Shown here: one piece after another, positions 8,655-17,812 of the stretch
Layout: every line of letters starts with the position of its first letter
How positions within the stretch are numbered: the stretch's first letter is position 1
Made by a program: the position numbers and the translations under genes
Notes under the pieces: generated by a model
What the model was told of the DNA's origin: nothing
Database searches by the model: none
What the model saw: only the letters and a program-made list of their open reading frames with translations
Origin: Coxiellaceae bacterium UBA6002
GTDB lineage: Bacteria > Pseudomonadota > Gammaproteobacteria > UBA6002
Length of the DNA stretch: 41,962 bases
Direction of reading: 5' to 3'
Assembly (NCBI GenBank): GCA_002429595.1
Contig: DJAM01000101.1
Location: 1-41,962, forward strand

Positions 8655-8699
8655 GCTTTCGGGAAGCAGGGGTCGCAAGTTCAAATCCTGTCACCCCGA
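8655..8699 (+). repeat. att copy: 45-bp perfect copy of the tRNA-Pro 3' end
   Basis: Bases 8655-8699 are identical to 5781-5825, from the anticodon stem to the discriminator base. The 5' half of the tRNA is absent, so this cannot make a tRNA. It is best read as an attachment site at the junction of two integrated segments. Confidence 0.85.
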
Positions 8700-9015
8700 G
8701 TTTAAATCAATGACTTACATAAAATCGGGGCGCATTCTAATTAGAATTTGCCAAAAATAAAAATCAAACTGAAGTGCAAATGAGTGCTAATCGTAGAGCC
8801 CATTGGTTTTATTCTAGGAGTGAATTAATTGCTAAATACCTAAGCTTTGAAGCATGAAATGTGGGTTGGTAAAGAAAGAGTTTGATTATCTTGCAAAGCG
8901 ATATAAGAGGGCAAAAAGAGGGTAATGAATCAAAATGAGATGCTTTTTAGCACTCAATTTGGTTAATGGTTCTTTCAACTTTATATGACCTTTTACTAGT
9001 TGTGGTACCTCTTTC
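8700..9015. other. Gap after the att copy
   Basis: I see no gene. An AAACTGAAGTGCAA...TGAGTG motif at 8766-8786 is shared with 26737-26758, near the next att copy. Confidence 0.5.
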
Positions 9016-9737
9016 TTACCATTTCCAATCTCGTACTTCTGGCATGTCTTGACCGTATTTGTCAACATATTCCTTGTGCTCAATGAGTTTATCCTGCATC
9101 ATCTGTTTCAAATAATCTCCCTTGGCACCCAAATGCAACAAATGATCGACCACATCCATCACCAAATGAAAGCGATCCAGTTTGTTTTCCACCCTTAAGT
9201 CGAATCGCGTTTCACCGTCACCAATAACACATGCAACTATTAGGTTGGGATTATCAAACACCGCTCCAAAAGCATGACTGAGCGAGTAACCCAGCTCCCC
9301 GCCTTCATGAATCGATCCAGGCGTTGTCGGTGCAACATGGCCAGAAATACCACCAGGAAATGAGAACTGTGTGAATAGCCTTTTAAGACCCGCTTCGTCC
9401 TGACTTATATCTGGGTAAATCTCACTATAGGTACCTTCGAGATAGGTATTCCCTACTAGAGCCGGACCCCCGTGACCAGGGCCGGAGATGTAGAACATAT
9501 TGAGGTCATACTTCTTAATGATCCTGTTTAAATGCACGTAGATGAAATTCTGTCCTGGCGTTGTACCCCAGTGTCCAACTACCAACGGCTTTACGTGTGA
9601 TAGTTTCAGAGGTTCCTTCAGCAGTGGATTGTCATAATGTCATAAAGATAAATCTGACCGACTGACAGATAGTTGGCAGCGCGCCAGTAGGCATCCATCT
9701 TGCGAAGTAATTCTGGAGAAAGAGTTTTTTTCATCAT
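9016..9737 (-). pseudogene. xfp: Phosphoketolase, internally deleted and frameshifted
   Basis: Phosphoketolase (about 790 residues, thiamine diphosphate-dependent) splits xylulose 5-phosphate or fructose 6-phosphate to acetyl phosphate. The start (MMKKTLSPELLRKMDAYWRA, ATG 9737, AGGAAAG upstream), the hallmark block VVGHWGTTPGQNFIYVHLNR, FYISGPGHGGPALVGNTYLE and SIHEGGELGYSLSHAFGAVF, and the family's typical end (IEHKEYVDKYGQDMPEVRDW, then KW and the stop) are all present. Right after GDGE, however, the frame jumps to RFDLRVENKLDRFHLVMDVV, losing roughly 500 residues. In addition, a perfect 8-bp tandem duplication (TGTCATAA twice, 9630-9645 on the plus strand) shifts the frame between the N-terminal 34 residues and the rest. 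The gene is dead; it pairs logically with the acetate kinase fragment at 26585. Confidence 0.9.
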
Positions 9738-9993
9738 TTTTGCTTTCCTTTGCCTCAGCAAGTCCAAAAGCGGCAACCTGTCTAGGCGCTAGTTACAAGC
9801 TTCGCTCTTCTAGTCCTTCCAGTATTATAGCCTTTTTTCTTTTTAATAACTTTCTGCTTTTACTCTAAAATAGTGTAATTCATTCCACGCCTTCTAGTAT
9901 CTATCCTTAGTAACAATTCGAAAAATTATGACTTATAATGATTATGGTCTATAAAGGGTTTTTTGCCGCAGAAAATAAAAGTATGGGAGGCTT

Positions 9994-10344
9994 ATGTCTA
10001 AATTATATAAAGCAATTACTACTGATCTTTCAAGTTCATTAGCAAAACTTCGCAAAGAAATTCCAGACGTAATGAATGGATTTAGTGCATTAGCTCATGC
10101 ATCAACAAATGATGGCGCATTACATAAAAAAACAAAAGAACTCATTGCACTTGCAATAAGTATTACATCGCGGTGTGACGGCTGCATTGGTTTCCATACG
10201 CAAAACCTAATCAAGCTGGAGGTAACCAGAGAAGAATTTCTTGAAATGTTGAGTGTCGCTATTTATATGGGTGGTGGCCCATCGTTAATGTATGCAGCAG
10301 ATGCATTGAAGGCGTTTGAAGAATTTAGTATGAATGTCACATAA
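9994..10344 (+). CDS. AhpD-like / carboxymuconolactone decarboxylase family protein
   Basis: This encodes 116 residues with GGGAGG just upstream of ATG 9994. The helical core carries KTKELIALAISITSRCDGCIGFH; C61-x-x-C64 and H68 match the redox-active CxxC...H site of AhpD-type peroxidase partners. Length is normal for single-domain family members. The likely role is thiol-dependent peroxide or alkylhydroperoxide handling; a hydrolase role is the alternative within the family. It stands alone between a broken phosphoketolase and a broken regulator, and it looks intact. Confidence 0.85.
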   Translation: MSKLYKAITTDLSSSLAKLRKEIPDVMNGFSALAHASTNDGALHKKTKELIALAISITSRCDGCIGFHTQNLIKLEVTREEFLEMLSVAIYMGGGPSLMYAADALKAFEEFSMNVT

Positions 10345-10634
10345 TGCAAGGCTAAAAACATCAGCCTGACAGATTTTCTAAGATCACCTTTTCGTAAAAC
10401 TATCTGGGCGGATGAATTCAGTGCGTTATTAATTTGAAGGTGTTCAAAGTGCATTAATTAGGTCGACTGTGATTTATCGCTTGATGCTAGGGAAATAATG
10501 TTCCCCAGGGGGAAAAAATTTTATAAGCGAATGATTTTTATGTAAAATATTGGCATAGTCCCTAAATTAAAGCGATTCTAAAAGGCGAAAGGTGTAGGTT
10601 TACAGGATAGATAATTAGTGTGAAGGCAAGCGTT

Positions 10635-11609
10635 ATGGATATTATACAAGTTAACAATATGGCCAAAGCAGGAGAGTCACCCTCTCTTGAGTTGAGGACT
10701 TCCACTAGCCAGCTTAGCGGCGCATGCGAAACAATCTGTGCGTTTTTTAAATGCCAAAGGCGGAACTGTCTTGGTTGGAGTTAAAAATAATGGCCAAGTC
10801 ATTGGGCAGCATGTGACAGATAATACTCGTCAGGAAATTGCTAGAGAAATTAAAAAAATTGAGCCTCATTTAAAGGTACAGATAATGTAGGTGACTTTAT
10901 TGATAATCAACGCGTCTATGGTAATGCATTTCGTATCATATCTGCCGCAATGGAATTTGCTCAACGTTATTTACCCATTGCCAGTTTCTTTGAGGAAGGA
11001 AAAATTGAGAGGATAGATCAGCCAGCTGTTCCTCCGCTGGCTTTAAGAGAAGCATTAGTTAATGCGATCTCTCATCGGGATTATGAAAATCGTTCAGCTT
11101 CTGTTGCGCTAGCAATTTATGATGATCGCTTAGAGCTATGGAATAATGGTGTATTGCCACCCCAGCTCACTATTGATGATCTAAGAAAAAAACACGGGTC
11201 ATATCCAAGAAATGAAAAAATAGCGACAGTTTTTTATGAAATAGGCTGGGTTGAAGGATGGGGAACTGGTACTACACGAATGATAGGCTATTGTCAGAAA
11301 AACGGCACACCAGAACCTGAATTTACAGAATACTCTGGTGGATTCGCGGTTACTTTTCGATTTAAGGAGCCAATGGGCGGTGTAAAGGTGCTAACTAAAC
11401 TTGAACGCCCAGCATTAAATAAGAGACAAGAAAGGATATTGGAAATTTTGGCAGGTGGAGAATCTCTAAGTGTTAATGTCATATTCGATCGACTAGATGA
11501 TGTTGCCAGTTTGCGAACTATCAAAGCGGATTTGGCTACATTAAAAAAATCGAGTTTGATAGAGCAAGTCGGCAGTGGCAAATTATCTTTGTGGAAATTA
11601 AAGCAATAA
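10635..11609 (+). pseudogene. AlbA_2/HATPase-type regulator (RecG-like), broken
   Basis: The parts of one protein are spread over three frames. MDIIQVNNMAKAGESPSLEL up to SGACETICAF starts at 10635. A six-T run near 10744 (five expected) shifts the frame to FLNAKGGTVLVGVKNNGQVI, the AlbA_2 (Schlafen-like) core, which ends at a stop near 10890. After a deletion of roughly 120 codons the frame resumes with VDFIDNQRVYGNAF; the last 219 residues from ATG 10950 (ALREALVNAISHRDYENRSA, LELWNNGVLPPQL, GTGTTRMI) are the HATPase_c_4 domain plus a C-terminal winged helix. Such proteins are usually 450-500 residues. The 219-residue remnant could still be translated, but the whole is best treated as inactivated. 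Confidence 0.8.
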
Positions 11610-11712
11610 GAATCGTTTCAGATTCATGATATAACTATTTGTTTTATATACGTATTTTCGTAATAACGGGATCTGCTAAGTAGCTTCGTGCAGCCAAAAA
11701 TAAGGATAAAAC

Positions 11713-11979
11713 ATGCAATCGTTAGATGATATGCCAGTTAATGATGCAATAGAGCTGTACTATGAAAAACACCACGCCATGCGGCAAGGTGATTTAAAAA
11801 AATTGCTCGAATTAAAAAATAGGTGTCCTGAAATTTTTGACAAAGAAAAAGATGAGCAGCTACGGGATATGATCGATTACTGCAAGGAATTTCAAGAAAC
11901 AGATCGCTATAAGGAATTGCACAGAATGGAATTGCGGAAGAAATTTTCTTTGGTTAAAAATGAAAAAATAAATGAATAA
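11713..11979 (+). CDS. Small charged hypothetical protein
   Basis: This encodes 88 residues with AAGGAT upstream of ATG 11713. It is highly charged (Lys/Glu/Asp/Arg) and predicted to be all helical, with no membrane segment. Its stop overlaps the start of the DUF423 gene by 8 bp, so the pair is probably one transcript. I do not recognise the family. Confidence 0.6.
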   Translation: MQSLDDMPVNDAIELYYEKHHAMRQGDLKKLLELKNRCPEIFDKEKDEQLRDMIDYCKEFQETDRYKELHRMELRKKFSLVKNEKINE

Positions 11980-12355
11980 GATTTTATTATCAGGAGCAAT
12001 TCTAGGATTATTGTCAGTTACGATGGCTGCATATGTTGATCATTCACTTTCTCTTACACTGGCAGGGAATGCGCGTCATAGCATATCGGTCGCCGTCAGG
12101 TATCATCAACTTTATGCCATCGTGATCACCATTATTGGACTGATTATTCCATTACAAGCGAATCAGCGGACGAAATCATGGCTCATTAGAGCAGCTTATG
12201 TTTTTATTACAGGCATTCTGTTATTCAGTTTTAGTATTTATTGTGTATCTATAACTGGTATTTCTGGATTACTTAATTTCACACCGGTTGGTGGTGTGAT
12301 CTTGATGTTAGGATGGGTTTTCTTGATACGCATAGCGTTATTGAAAATAAAATAA
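11972..12355 (+). CDS. DUF423 family inner-membrane protein
   Basis: This encodes 127 residues with four hydrophobic segments (about 3-24, 47-64, 71-91 and 104-123). The features fit DUF423 (E. coli YgdD-like): an N-terminal GAILGLLSVTMAAYVDHSL where the family has G.FGAHGL, AVRYHQLYAI near residue 44 for the family's tYqmyHal motif, and TPVGGVILMLGW at the end. The usual GAFGAHGL is degenerate (AAYVDHSL). Function in the family is unknown. It is coupled to the preceding 88-aa gene by an 8-bp overlap. Confidence 0.8.
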   Translation: MNKILLSGAILGLLSVTMAAYVDHSLSLTLAGNARHSISVAVRYHQLYAIVITIIGLIIPLQANQRTKSWLIRAAYVFITGILLFSFSIYCVSITGISGLLNFTPVGGVILMLGWVFLIRIALLKIK

Positions 12356-12384
12356 ATTTTATTCCTTTTTTTTAGGACTATTTA

Positions 12385-12771
12385 ATGAAAGATAGATTTT
12401 CTTTTCATTTTATTTTTAAACCAGCAATTGAATCGTAGCGAGAACTTATCCATAAATGGTTACAGCAAGACTATAGTCGCGAATGGGTACATGGCCAGGG
12501 TTTAAATAATTTACTGAATGGGTTAGAAAAATTTTATCAGTACAGAAAAGAAGGAAAAGGATTGGAACGTGATTCCAAAATTACCTAACATGGGACCGCT
12601 TATGATAACGATAAGCCATTTTTCAGATGTATCCGAGATTTTCATTGATCCAGAAAAAAATAATAAATAGGCTGTGCATGTATATAAAAAAGTAGGCTTT
12701 ATAGTTGTTGGCGAATTTTTAGCGCCTTGGCATCCAGTACCTCATTACATCATGAGGCTCAATATGAATTA
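12385..12771 (+). pseudogene. GNAT acetyltransferase, multiply broken
   Basis: A GNAT-type (aminoglycoside 6'-acetyltransferase-like) protein can be read across frames: FHFIFKPAIES, an in-frame stop, RELIHKWLQQDYSREWVHGQ, a frameshift, AYDNDKPFF, another shift, SEIFIDPEKNNK, a stop, then AVHVYKKVGFIVVGEFLAPW and HPVPHYIMRL. The FIDP-x-N...AVHVYKKVGF part is the acetyl-CoA-binding end of the fold. At least two stops and two frameshifts make it non-functional. Confidence 0.75.
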
Positions 12772-13066
12772 TCGGACTAAAAGCTGCATTGAAATTTTGA
12801 TCTCTTGTGACCAGCTAGTGTCCCCATCAACTCTATATTTTTTTGTCTTTTTCTTGCGCTTTCACAGTCATAAATTCATATTCATCTGGACTAACCTATG
12901 AGCTCTACTTATTTCATATCATTCTATTAGCGCTAATGAAATCTATCATTCATATGAAGATTTAAGCACATCTTAAAAAATTATTTTATTATTAGTATAT
13001 TTGACTTAAGATAGATCGTTGTGCTCAAAATTTGGTCTGAATTGTTAAGATAAGGCTAGGAACAAA

Positions 13067-13660
13067 ATGTCTCGAAGTTTTGCCAAATTTGCTGGTACTC
13101 TATCCTTTCTCCAGGGTTTCTTATATATCATTTCAGTTCTTGCCTTATTCGCCATACCATATAGTCAAAACCAAATCTATTCTGTAACCTTATTTTCCTC
13201 ATTTATTTGCCTCGCCTTCATAGGATTTATGACAGTAGCTCCAGCTACGGCTTTACTTTTTTCTGAAGTAGCTGACTGGGCGATGATGGGGAAAAACCTT
13301 GCACTGCTTTGTTTATCAGTGACAATGATTTATTTTTCATGGTTATTGGTACACTATACTAACCAACAAATCCCTCAAATTTTGGATCAACTAACTATTT
13401 TCCGATGGATCGGATGGTTTACTTTTGGTGGGTTAGGCTTATGGGTTGCAATAGTAGGCTGGTTAGCTTTTATTACGAAGAAACTTCCTAGAAGTTTTAT
13501 CCTTCCCTGTCTTATAAAAGTGTTAGGCTTTTGGATCATACTCATCGGCATTTTTAAAGGAAGTATAACGATTGCTCAGGTAGGCGTACTAATGGGTGCA
13601 TTGATAGGAGGTCCATGGTATCACGGCATGTTAGGATACTATTTGTGGAAAGATGCTTAA
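13067..13660 (+). CDS. Multipass membrane protein
   Basis: This encodes 197 residues with AGGAACAAA before ATG 13067. About six hydrophobic segments cover almost the whole length, with short polar loops. I see no motif pointing to a transporter family. Its stop codon shares one base with the next gene's ATG (TAATG at 13658-13662), so it is translationally coupled to an alpha/beta hydrolase. A joint role, for instance in lipid or membrane-ester handling, is only a guess. Confidence 0.65.
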   Translation: MSRSFAKFAGTLSFLQGFLYIISVLALFAIPYSQNQIYSVTLFSSFICLAFIGFMTVAPATALLFSEVADWAMMGKNLALLCLSVTMIYFSWLLVHYTNQQIPQILDQLTIFRWIGWFTFGGLGLWVAIVGWLAFITKKLPRSFILPCLIKVLGFWIILIGIFKGSITIAQVGVLMGALIGGPWYHGMLGYYLWKDA

Positions 13661-14472
13661 TGCAACACCTTTACTTCAATTCGGAATCATACAAGTTAGC
13701 CGCAAGGCTATATGTTGCTAATCAGACAGCCCCGACTCTTTTGTTACTACATGGGCTCGGATTTTATTCATTTGAATATGAACGTTTGGCTCCGCTATTA
13801 ACGGCAGGAGGTTTTAACTGTTTTGCTTTTGATTTTCGTTCTCACGGAGCTAGTCAAGGAAAACGTGGCAGCTGGACTTTGAGTGAGTTAGTAAAAGACA
13901 CCCAAAATGCTATAAACTACCTTGAAAAAGAGGGATATAAGGATTTTGGCGTCTTTGGGAATAGTCTGGGAGCTACAGTGGCAGTTCATGCTGCCGCAGC
14001 TGATCAACGCATTAAAAGTATAGTTGCTTGCAATTGTGCTACCAAACCATCGATTGAATTATTCAGCCCTTTTCGAAAAGCGTTGCTTTTTATTATCAGT
14101 AGATTGCCTTTCCCCATTAGGATCAATTTGAATTACTTCATTCCGTACTCACTTATCTTGTCAGATAAAAATCTTATTGCGAAAATAAAACAAGATACTA
14201 AAATTGCGGAAGCACGTAAATTTAATGCTTCTACCTATATGGATATGTATCGCTGGGACGCAACTAAGGTAATTAAAAATGTGCATGTTCCAATATTTAT
14301 TCTGCATGGAAAAAAAGATCGTTTCCAGACTATTAATCAATCAACCCTGTTATATGATGCCGCTAATGAACCAAAAAAGATGGAAATAATAGATACCGAG
14401 CACGTTCCAGAATTGGAAAATTCAGTTGAACTCAGTGAAGTTCTCATACAATGGTTTAGGTCAGTAGTATAA
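13660..14472 (+). CDS. Alpha/beta hydrolase (lysophospholipase-like)
   Basis: This encodes 270 residues from ATG 13660, chosen because it forms TAATG with the preceding stop; an earlier in-frame start at 13615 lies inside the upstream gene. The fold's landmarks are all present: LLLLHGLG (oxyanion region, about 27-34), DFRSHGAS, the nucleophile elbow FGNSLG with Ser102, LHGKKDRF near the acid residue, and TEHVPEL with the catalytic His. Size and motifs fit the Hydrolase_4/monoglyceride-lipase-like group, so a carboxylester or lysophospholipid substrate is likely but unspecified. No signal peptide is seen; it is probably cytoplasmic. Confidence 0.85.
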   Translation: MQHLYFNSESYKLAARLYVANQTAPTLLLLHGLGFYSFEYERLAPLLTAGGFNCFAFDFRSHGASQGKRGSWTLSELVKDTQNAINYLEKEGYKDFGVFGNSLGATVAVHAAAADQRIKSIVACNCATKPSIELFSPFRKALLFIISRLPFPIRINLNYFIPYSLILSDKNLIAKIKQDTKIAEARKFNASTYMDMYRWDATKVIKNVHVPIFILHGKKDRFQTINQSTLLYDAANEPKKMEIIDTEHVPELENSVELSEVLIQWFRSVV

Positions 14473-14869
14473 TACTTTTTCTTATCTAAAATTAGGCTGT
14501 TCACCTGACTCTGTATCCACCATAAACTCGGGAAGAATTATTGTTATATTTGTTCCTTGTAGATAGCTGCCGAAGTCCGCAAATAAATTGTGCAGTTCGT
14601 ACTTATAATCCAAGTAATAATCTACTCAAGAAATCTTTAAAACTTATTTTTCTTACTCATAGAACTAACTAAAAAGAACTTACTTAATGACAAATGTGTA
14701 ATTTAGTAGAAAGTGATTCGCTGAAAACACCTAGTAAAAGTTGCTTTTTGACCTGACAGTCCAACTATTATTACTAATTCCCGACCCGGTTCTAATTATC
14801 CTGATTCATTAGCAGCAAGTCCCGTTCTCATCGACATTAACTATCGAATGAGAAAATAGTTAATTTTGG
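14473..14869. other. Gap without a recognisable gene
   Basis: This AT-rich stretch carries many stops in all frames, and nothing coding is convincing. It leads into the mobile-element debris at 14870-15573. Confidence 0.5.
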
Positions 14870-14883
14870 AGGTCTATTCAATT

Positions 14884-15289
14884 GTGCTGGATGCCCGGTG
14901 CCAAGTCGTAATTTGTAGTAAGTGCGACCGTAATAATATGTATTGCAACAAGAAATGCTCCAAAGCGGCTCTATAGAAATCGCTGCAATTAGCAGGTCAG
15001 TGTTTATCAGCAAAGTCGTCAAGGACGACTTAAACATGAAGATCGCCAGCGGCGATTTCGAGAACGCCAAAAAGAAAAAATGACGCATCATGGTTCAATA
15101 GTTCCATCTTCCAATGATCTACTGTTTTTTGAGCAAAATCAGCAAGTGGCATGCTCAATACGGTTAGTCATTCAAGGTATTTACTATCATTTTTGTAAAC
15201 GATCTTGTATTGAAGTTCTGCGCATTGGATTTTTGCGCCATGCGTTTAATCAATTGGGAAGAGGAAGAAAAGTCGCGACGCAGGCTTGA
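14884..15289 (+). pseudogene. Cys-rich zinc-ribbon-like protein, frameshifted
   Basis: One frame reads RCQVVICSKCDRNNMYCNKK then CSKAA and stops near 14963; a second frame continues YQQSRQGRLKHEDRQRRF, a basic helix, then a segment with HFCKRSC and GFLRHAFNQ to a stop at 15289. The CxxC...YCxxxC pattern followed by an Arg-rich helix matches small proteins I associate with mobile elements. It overlaps an IstB relic. The exact 5' end is uncertain. Confidence 0.45.
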
Positions 15290-15493
15290 AAGACGGCTGG
15301 TTAATTTCGATTGATATTGGCCAAAAAAAATTATAGGGAAGCTATCGAAGAATTTATGCATTTAGAATTTATAAATGAATGTTCGAATATTATTTTATGT
15401 GGTTATAATGGTGTTGAAAAAACCGCAATTGCTCAGAATATTGCGCATCGTATTACTTCACGACAGATAGTAGATTTATATACACCGAGTAGT
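15240..15493 (+). pseudogene. IstB-like (IS21 helper ATPase) fragment
   Basis: MRLINWEEEEKSRRRLERRL from ATG 15240, then (after a one-base frameshift) an AIEEF segment and FINECSNIILCGYNGVEKT followed by AIAQN, match the N-terminal half of IS21 IstB ATPases, including the position of Walker A. The loop is mutated (GYNGVEKT for a GPNGVGKT-type motif) and the protein stops soon after, so it is a dead fragment. Confidence 0.65.
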
Positions 15494-15573
15494 TGAGCAA
15501 TTTGTACGTAATTAAAACCTTGAAAAAGACATTTGCCAATATGTTCACGATCAATAGCAGTCAGTCTTTTGTA
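15481..15573 (-). pseudogene. IS30-like transposase N-terminal fragment
   Basis: On the minus strand, YKRLTAIDREHIGKCLFQGF followed by NYVQIAQLLGV matches the first helix-turn-helix of IS30-family transposases (Y-x-x-L-T-x-x-x-R...I-A-x-x-L-G). Nothing of the catalytic domain is seen. Confidence 0.45.
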
Positions 15574-15775
15574 TCACGTTCCATGAACTGGGCTTAATAA
15601 AATGCAGAATAATACCAAAAGTTGCTCTAATTTTTAGATTGCACACACGGGGATGCAAAAGAAAGACCGTATGTGGTTTCCTGATTAAAACTTATTCAAT
15701 CTACTCAACGTATATTCGTTTAGTTGTTATGCTATAGTGACGGATGTTTGTTATCCAATTGATATAAGGAGTTTT

Positions 15776-16159
15776 ATGAAATACATCGTTGAGACATCGA
15801 AATCGGTAAAACAGGCTGTGACTGACTTACAGGCATCAGTATTAAGGCATAAATTTGGGGTGCTGCATATTCACAATCTTCAAGAAACGCTAAAAAAGAA
15901 AGGTGTGGACTTTGCTAATGCGTGTCAAATTCTTGAAATTTGTAATCCTCAGAATGCAAAAGATGTGCTGATAGAGGATATGGACTTAAACATGGCACTA
16001 CCTTGCCGCGTATCGGTCTACTCTGATAAGGGAAAAACTAAAATTGGTATGATACGTCCTACGGTTATGTTAAAACTTCTTTCAACTTCTCCAAAATTAG
16101 AAAAAACCGCTGAAGAAGTTGAAGCTGCTATCATAGGTATGATTGAGGAGGCGAGGTAA
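15776..16159 (+). CDS. DUF302 domain protein
   Basis: This encodes 127 residues from ATG 15776, with AAGGAG about 6 bp upstream; an upstream TTG-like start is less likely. The sequence fits the DUF302 fold: SVKQAVTDLQASVLRHKFGVL at the front, then ILEICNPQNAKDVLIEDMDL and LPCRVSVYSDKGKTKIGMIR, where the family has the conserved C-N-P...A and P-C-R-x-x-V-Y motifs. No signal peptide is visible, so it is probably cytoplasmic. Function in the family is unknown. It sits alone between transposon relics and an IS481-type element and seems intact. Confidence 0.85.
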   Translation: MKYIVETSKSVKQAVTDLQASVLRHKFGVLHIHNLQETLKKKGVDFANACQILEICNPQNAKDVLIEDMDLNMALPCRVSVYSDKGKTKIGMIRPTVMLKLLSTSPKLEKTAEEVEAAIIGMIEEAR

Positions 16160-16300
16160 TGCTCTAAAGTGAGAGGAAGCATATGTTATTAGGAATTTCA
16201 GTTATAGATATCGTGTCTTGAAAATGTTGACGGTTTTCCTTTTGCTAGTGTTTCAATCCTGAACATGGACAACTGAAATTAAGTCTGATTAAGTGTAGTA

Positions 16301-16319
16301 GCTCAAATCTGATCTGACA
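16301..16319. repeat. Left inverted repeat of the IS481-type element
   Basis: Read on the minus strand this is TGTCAGATCAGATTTGAGC, matching TGTCAGATTAGATTGAGAC at 17468-17486 apart from two substitutions and an indel. Both point away from the transposase. A third related copy, TGTCAGGTTAAGTTTAG, reads inward from 16342, so the exact element boundary is unclear. Confidence 0.5.
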
Positions 16320-16354
16320 GTTCCGGTTTATCTAGAGTGACTGTCAGGTTAAGT

Positions 16355-17389
16355 TTAGTTAAAAACTTTTTCCTTCCAGATTCGTTTGCCATCAACTAAT
16401 GTGTCGAGTGGTGTTCTACCACAACACATCTTACCTTGATGAGTCCGCTCATTATTGTAATAAATGAGCCATTCGTCTAGATCTTTTTGTAACATGTTTA
16501 TATCTTCATAAATTTTTTTACGCAACGTTACTTGATAAAACTCTTGTAAAATAGTCTTATGGAAACGTTCACATATACCGTTAGTTTGTGGAGATTGCGC
16601 TTTGGTTTTTGTGTGCTCGATATCATTAAGAGCCAAATAAAGCTGATAGTCATGCTGTTCTGCTTTGCCACAATACTCTGTGCCACGATCCGTTAAGATT
16701 CGCAGCATGGGCAAATCATGCTGCTCAAAGAAAGGTAATACTTTATCATTTAACAAATCAGCTGATGTGATGAGCGTTTTAGTTGTATAGAGTTTTGCAA
16801 ATGCAACTTTACTGTAAGTATCAACAAATGTTTGTTGGTATACACGACCAATGCCCTTAAATGTGCCTACGTAGAAAGTATCTTCAGAACCTAAATAACC
16901 TGGATGTGCTGTTTCAATTTCGCCACAAGCTTCGTCATCATATTTTTTCCTCTCAAGTGCAACTACTTGAGCCTCTGTTAATATACGACCTTCATTGGCT
17001 ACGCGGCTTTCTAATGCTTTTAACCTTGCCTTGAAATTTGCTAACTGATGGCGTACCCAGATACTGCGTACACCACTTCCAGATACGAAAATACCCCGCT
17101 TACGCAGTTCATTGCTAGCCCTGTGTTGGCCATGCGCGGGAAAATCTATTGCATATTCAACTACCGCTTGCTCAACTTTTTCTTCTACGCGGTTCTTTAT
17201 ATTCGGTTTCCGCCGAGTTCGGTCAAATAGCGCATCAACTCCGCCTTCTTCAACTGCCGACTTATAACGATAAAATGTGTCTCTTGACAGACCCATTACC
17301 TTGCAGGCTTTCGATACATTACCCAATTCTTCAGCTAAATTGAGTAACCCCACTTTATGTTTAATGATTTTATCAGTAGTATTTAACAT
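16355..17389 (-). mobile_element. IS481-family transposase, intact
   Basis: This encodes 344 residues. An N-terminal helix-turn-helix region (AEELGNVSKACKVMGLSRDT) is followed by a second helical domain and a C-terminal rve-type integrase domain. The DDE positions are visible as D in FVDTYSKVAFA, D in ILTDRGTEYCG and E in NGICERFHKTI. PLDTLVDGKRIW near the end is typical of the family. The start at 17389 has AAGGA on the coding strand, buried in a long hairpin. Length is normal and no frameshift is seen, so the element may still be active. Together with the IS3 remnant at 19013 it brackets the ferric reductase/cytochrome b5 pair. Confidence 0.85.
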
Positions 17390-17391
17390 CT

Positions 17392-17451
17392 GAGAGTTTC
17401 CTTATTGGTTTTTGATTAAAGTTCGCACTTCTATCAAAACCGGAAACTCTC
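17392..17451 (-). promoter_or_regulatory. Leader hairpin over the transposase ribosome site
   Basis: The arms 17392-17401 and 17442-17451 pair perfectly over 10 bp (GAGAGTTTCC / GGAAACTCTC), and inner arms 17407-17416 and 17433-17441 extend the stem. The AAGGA ribosome site of the transposase lies within the stem's 3' side on the minus strand, so read-through transcripts could hide it, as known for IS10 and IS50. On the plus strand the stem is followed by seven T. Confidence 0.55.
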
Positions 17452-17467
17452 TTTTTTTCAAGAGCAT

Positions 17468-17486
17468 TGTCAGATTAGATTGAGAC
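17468..17486. repeat. Right inverted repeat of the IS481-type element
   Basis: TGTCAGATTAGATTGAGAC is the partner of 16301-16319. It touches the 3' end of the cytochrome b5-like gene (stop at 17486), so insertion may have shaped that gene's C-terminus. Confidence 0.5.
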
Positions 17487-17812
17487 TATTTCAGATTAAG
17501 TGTTCCAATCCGGCTGCGCTCAAACTCCAAAACAGATTTGCGTTTATGGACATGTTCAGATCTCTGTTTTGCTATCCATTTTGCACTGGCATTTTTACCA
17601 CAGAAATCAGTGAGTTTAATCTCTTCACATTTCCCATCATGAGTTTTGATGAACTTGGTTATATCATATATATTGTTGTTAACAATAATCCAACATTCTT
17701 TAGTTGTATTATGTGCTTGAACCTCATTGATTGAAAAAATTTTTTCTAATGCAAAAGTCTTCTGCCACGTTAATAAACTCAAAATAAATAATGACCAATA
17801 TCTTATTCTCAT
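17486..17812 (-). CDS. Secreted cytochrome b5-like heme protein
   Basis: This encodes 108 residues. A signal peptide (residues 1-22, RIRYWSLFILSLL then TWQKTFA) precedes a cytochrome b5 fold: WIIVNNNIYDITKFIKTHDG with H59 in the usual HPGG position (here HDGK), FCGKNASAKW, and H87/H89 in SEHVHKRKSVLEF. These would be the axial heme ligands. The domain should act in the periplasm or on the outer face of the inner membrane as a small electron carrier. Its ATG overlaps the stop of the upstream ferric reductase-like gene by 4 bp, so the two are coupled. The gene ends inside the right repeat of the IS481 element, so the last residues may be insertion-derived. Confidence 0.8.
   Translation of the reverse strand: MRIRYWSLFILSLLTWQKTFALEKIFSINEVQAHNTTKECWIIVNNNIYDITKFIKTHDGKCEEIKLTDFCGKNASAKWIAKQRSEHVHKRKSVLEFERSRIGTLNLK

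Noticed and set aside
8655..8699. A second tRNA-Pro gene
   Set aside because: Only the 3' half is present; the acceptor 5' strand and D-arm are missing, so no cloverleaf can form. The same holds for 26878-26922.
12674..12901. 75-aa gene on the plus strand
   Set aside because: Its first 33 codons are the tail of the broken GNAT gene and the rest is unstructured; it is not a separate gene.
14837..15091. Minus-strand 84-aa frame
   Set aside because: It is antisense to the Cys-rich relic, which reads sensibly on the plus strand.
16314..16347. Terminator for the IS481 transposase
   Set aside because: CTGACAG/CTGTCAG form a 7-bp stem, but with a 20-nt loop and no T-tract; more likely neighbouring terminal repeats facing each other.
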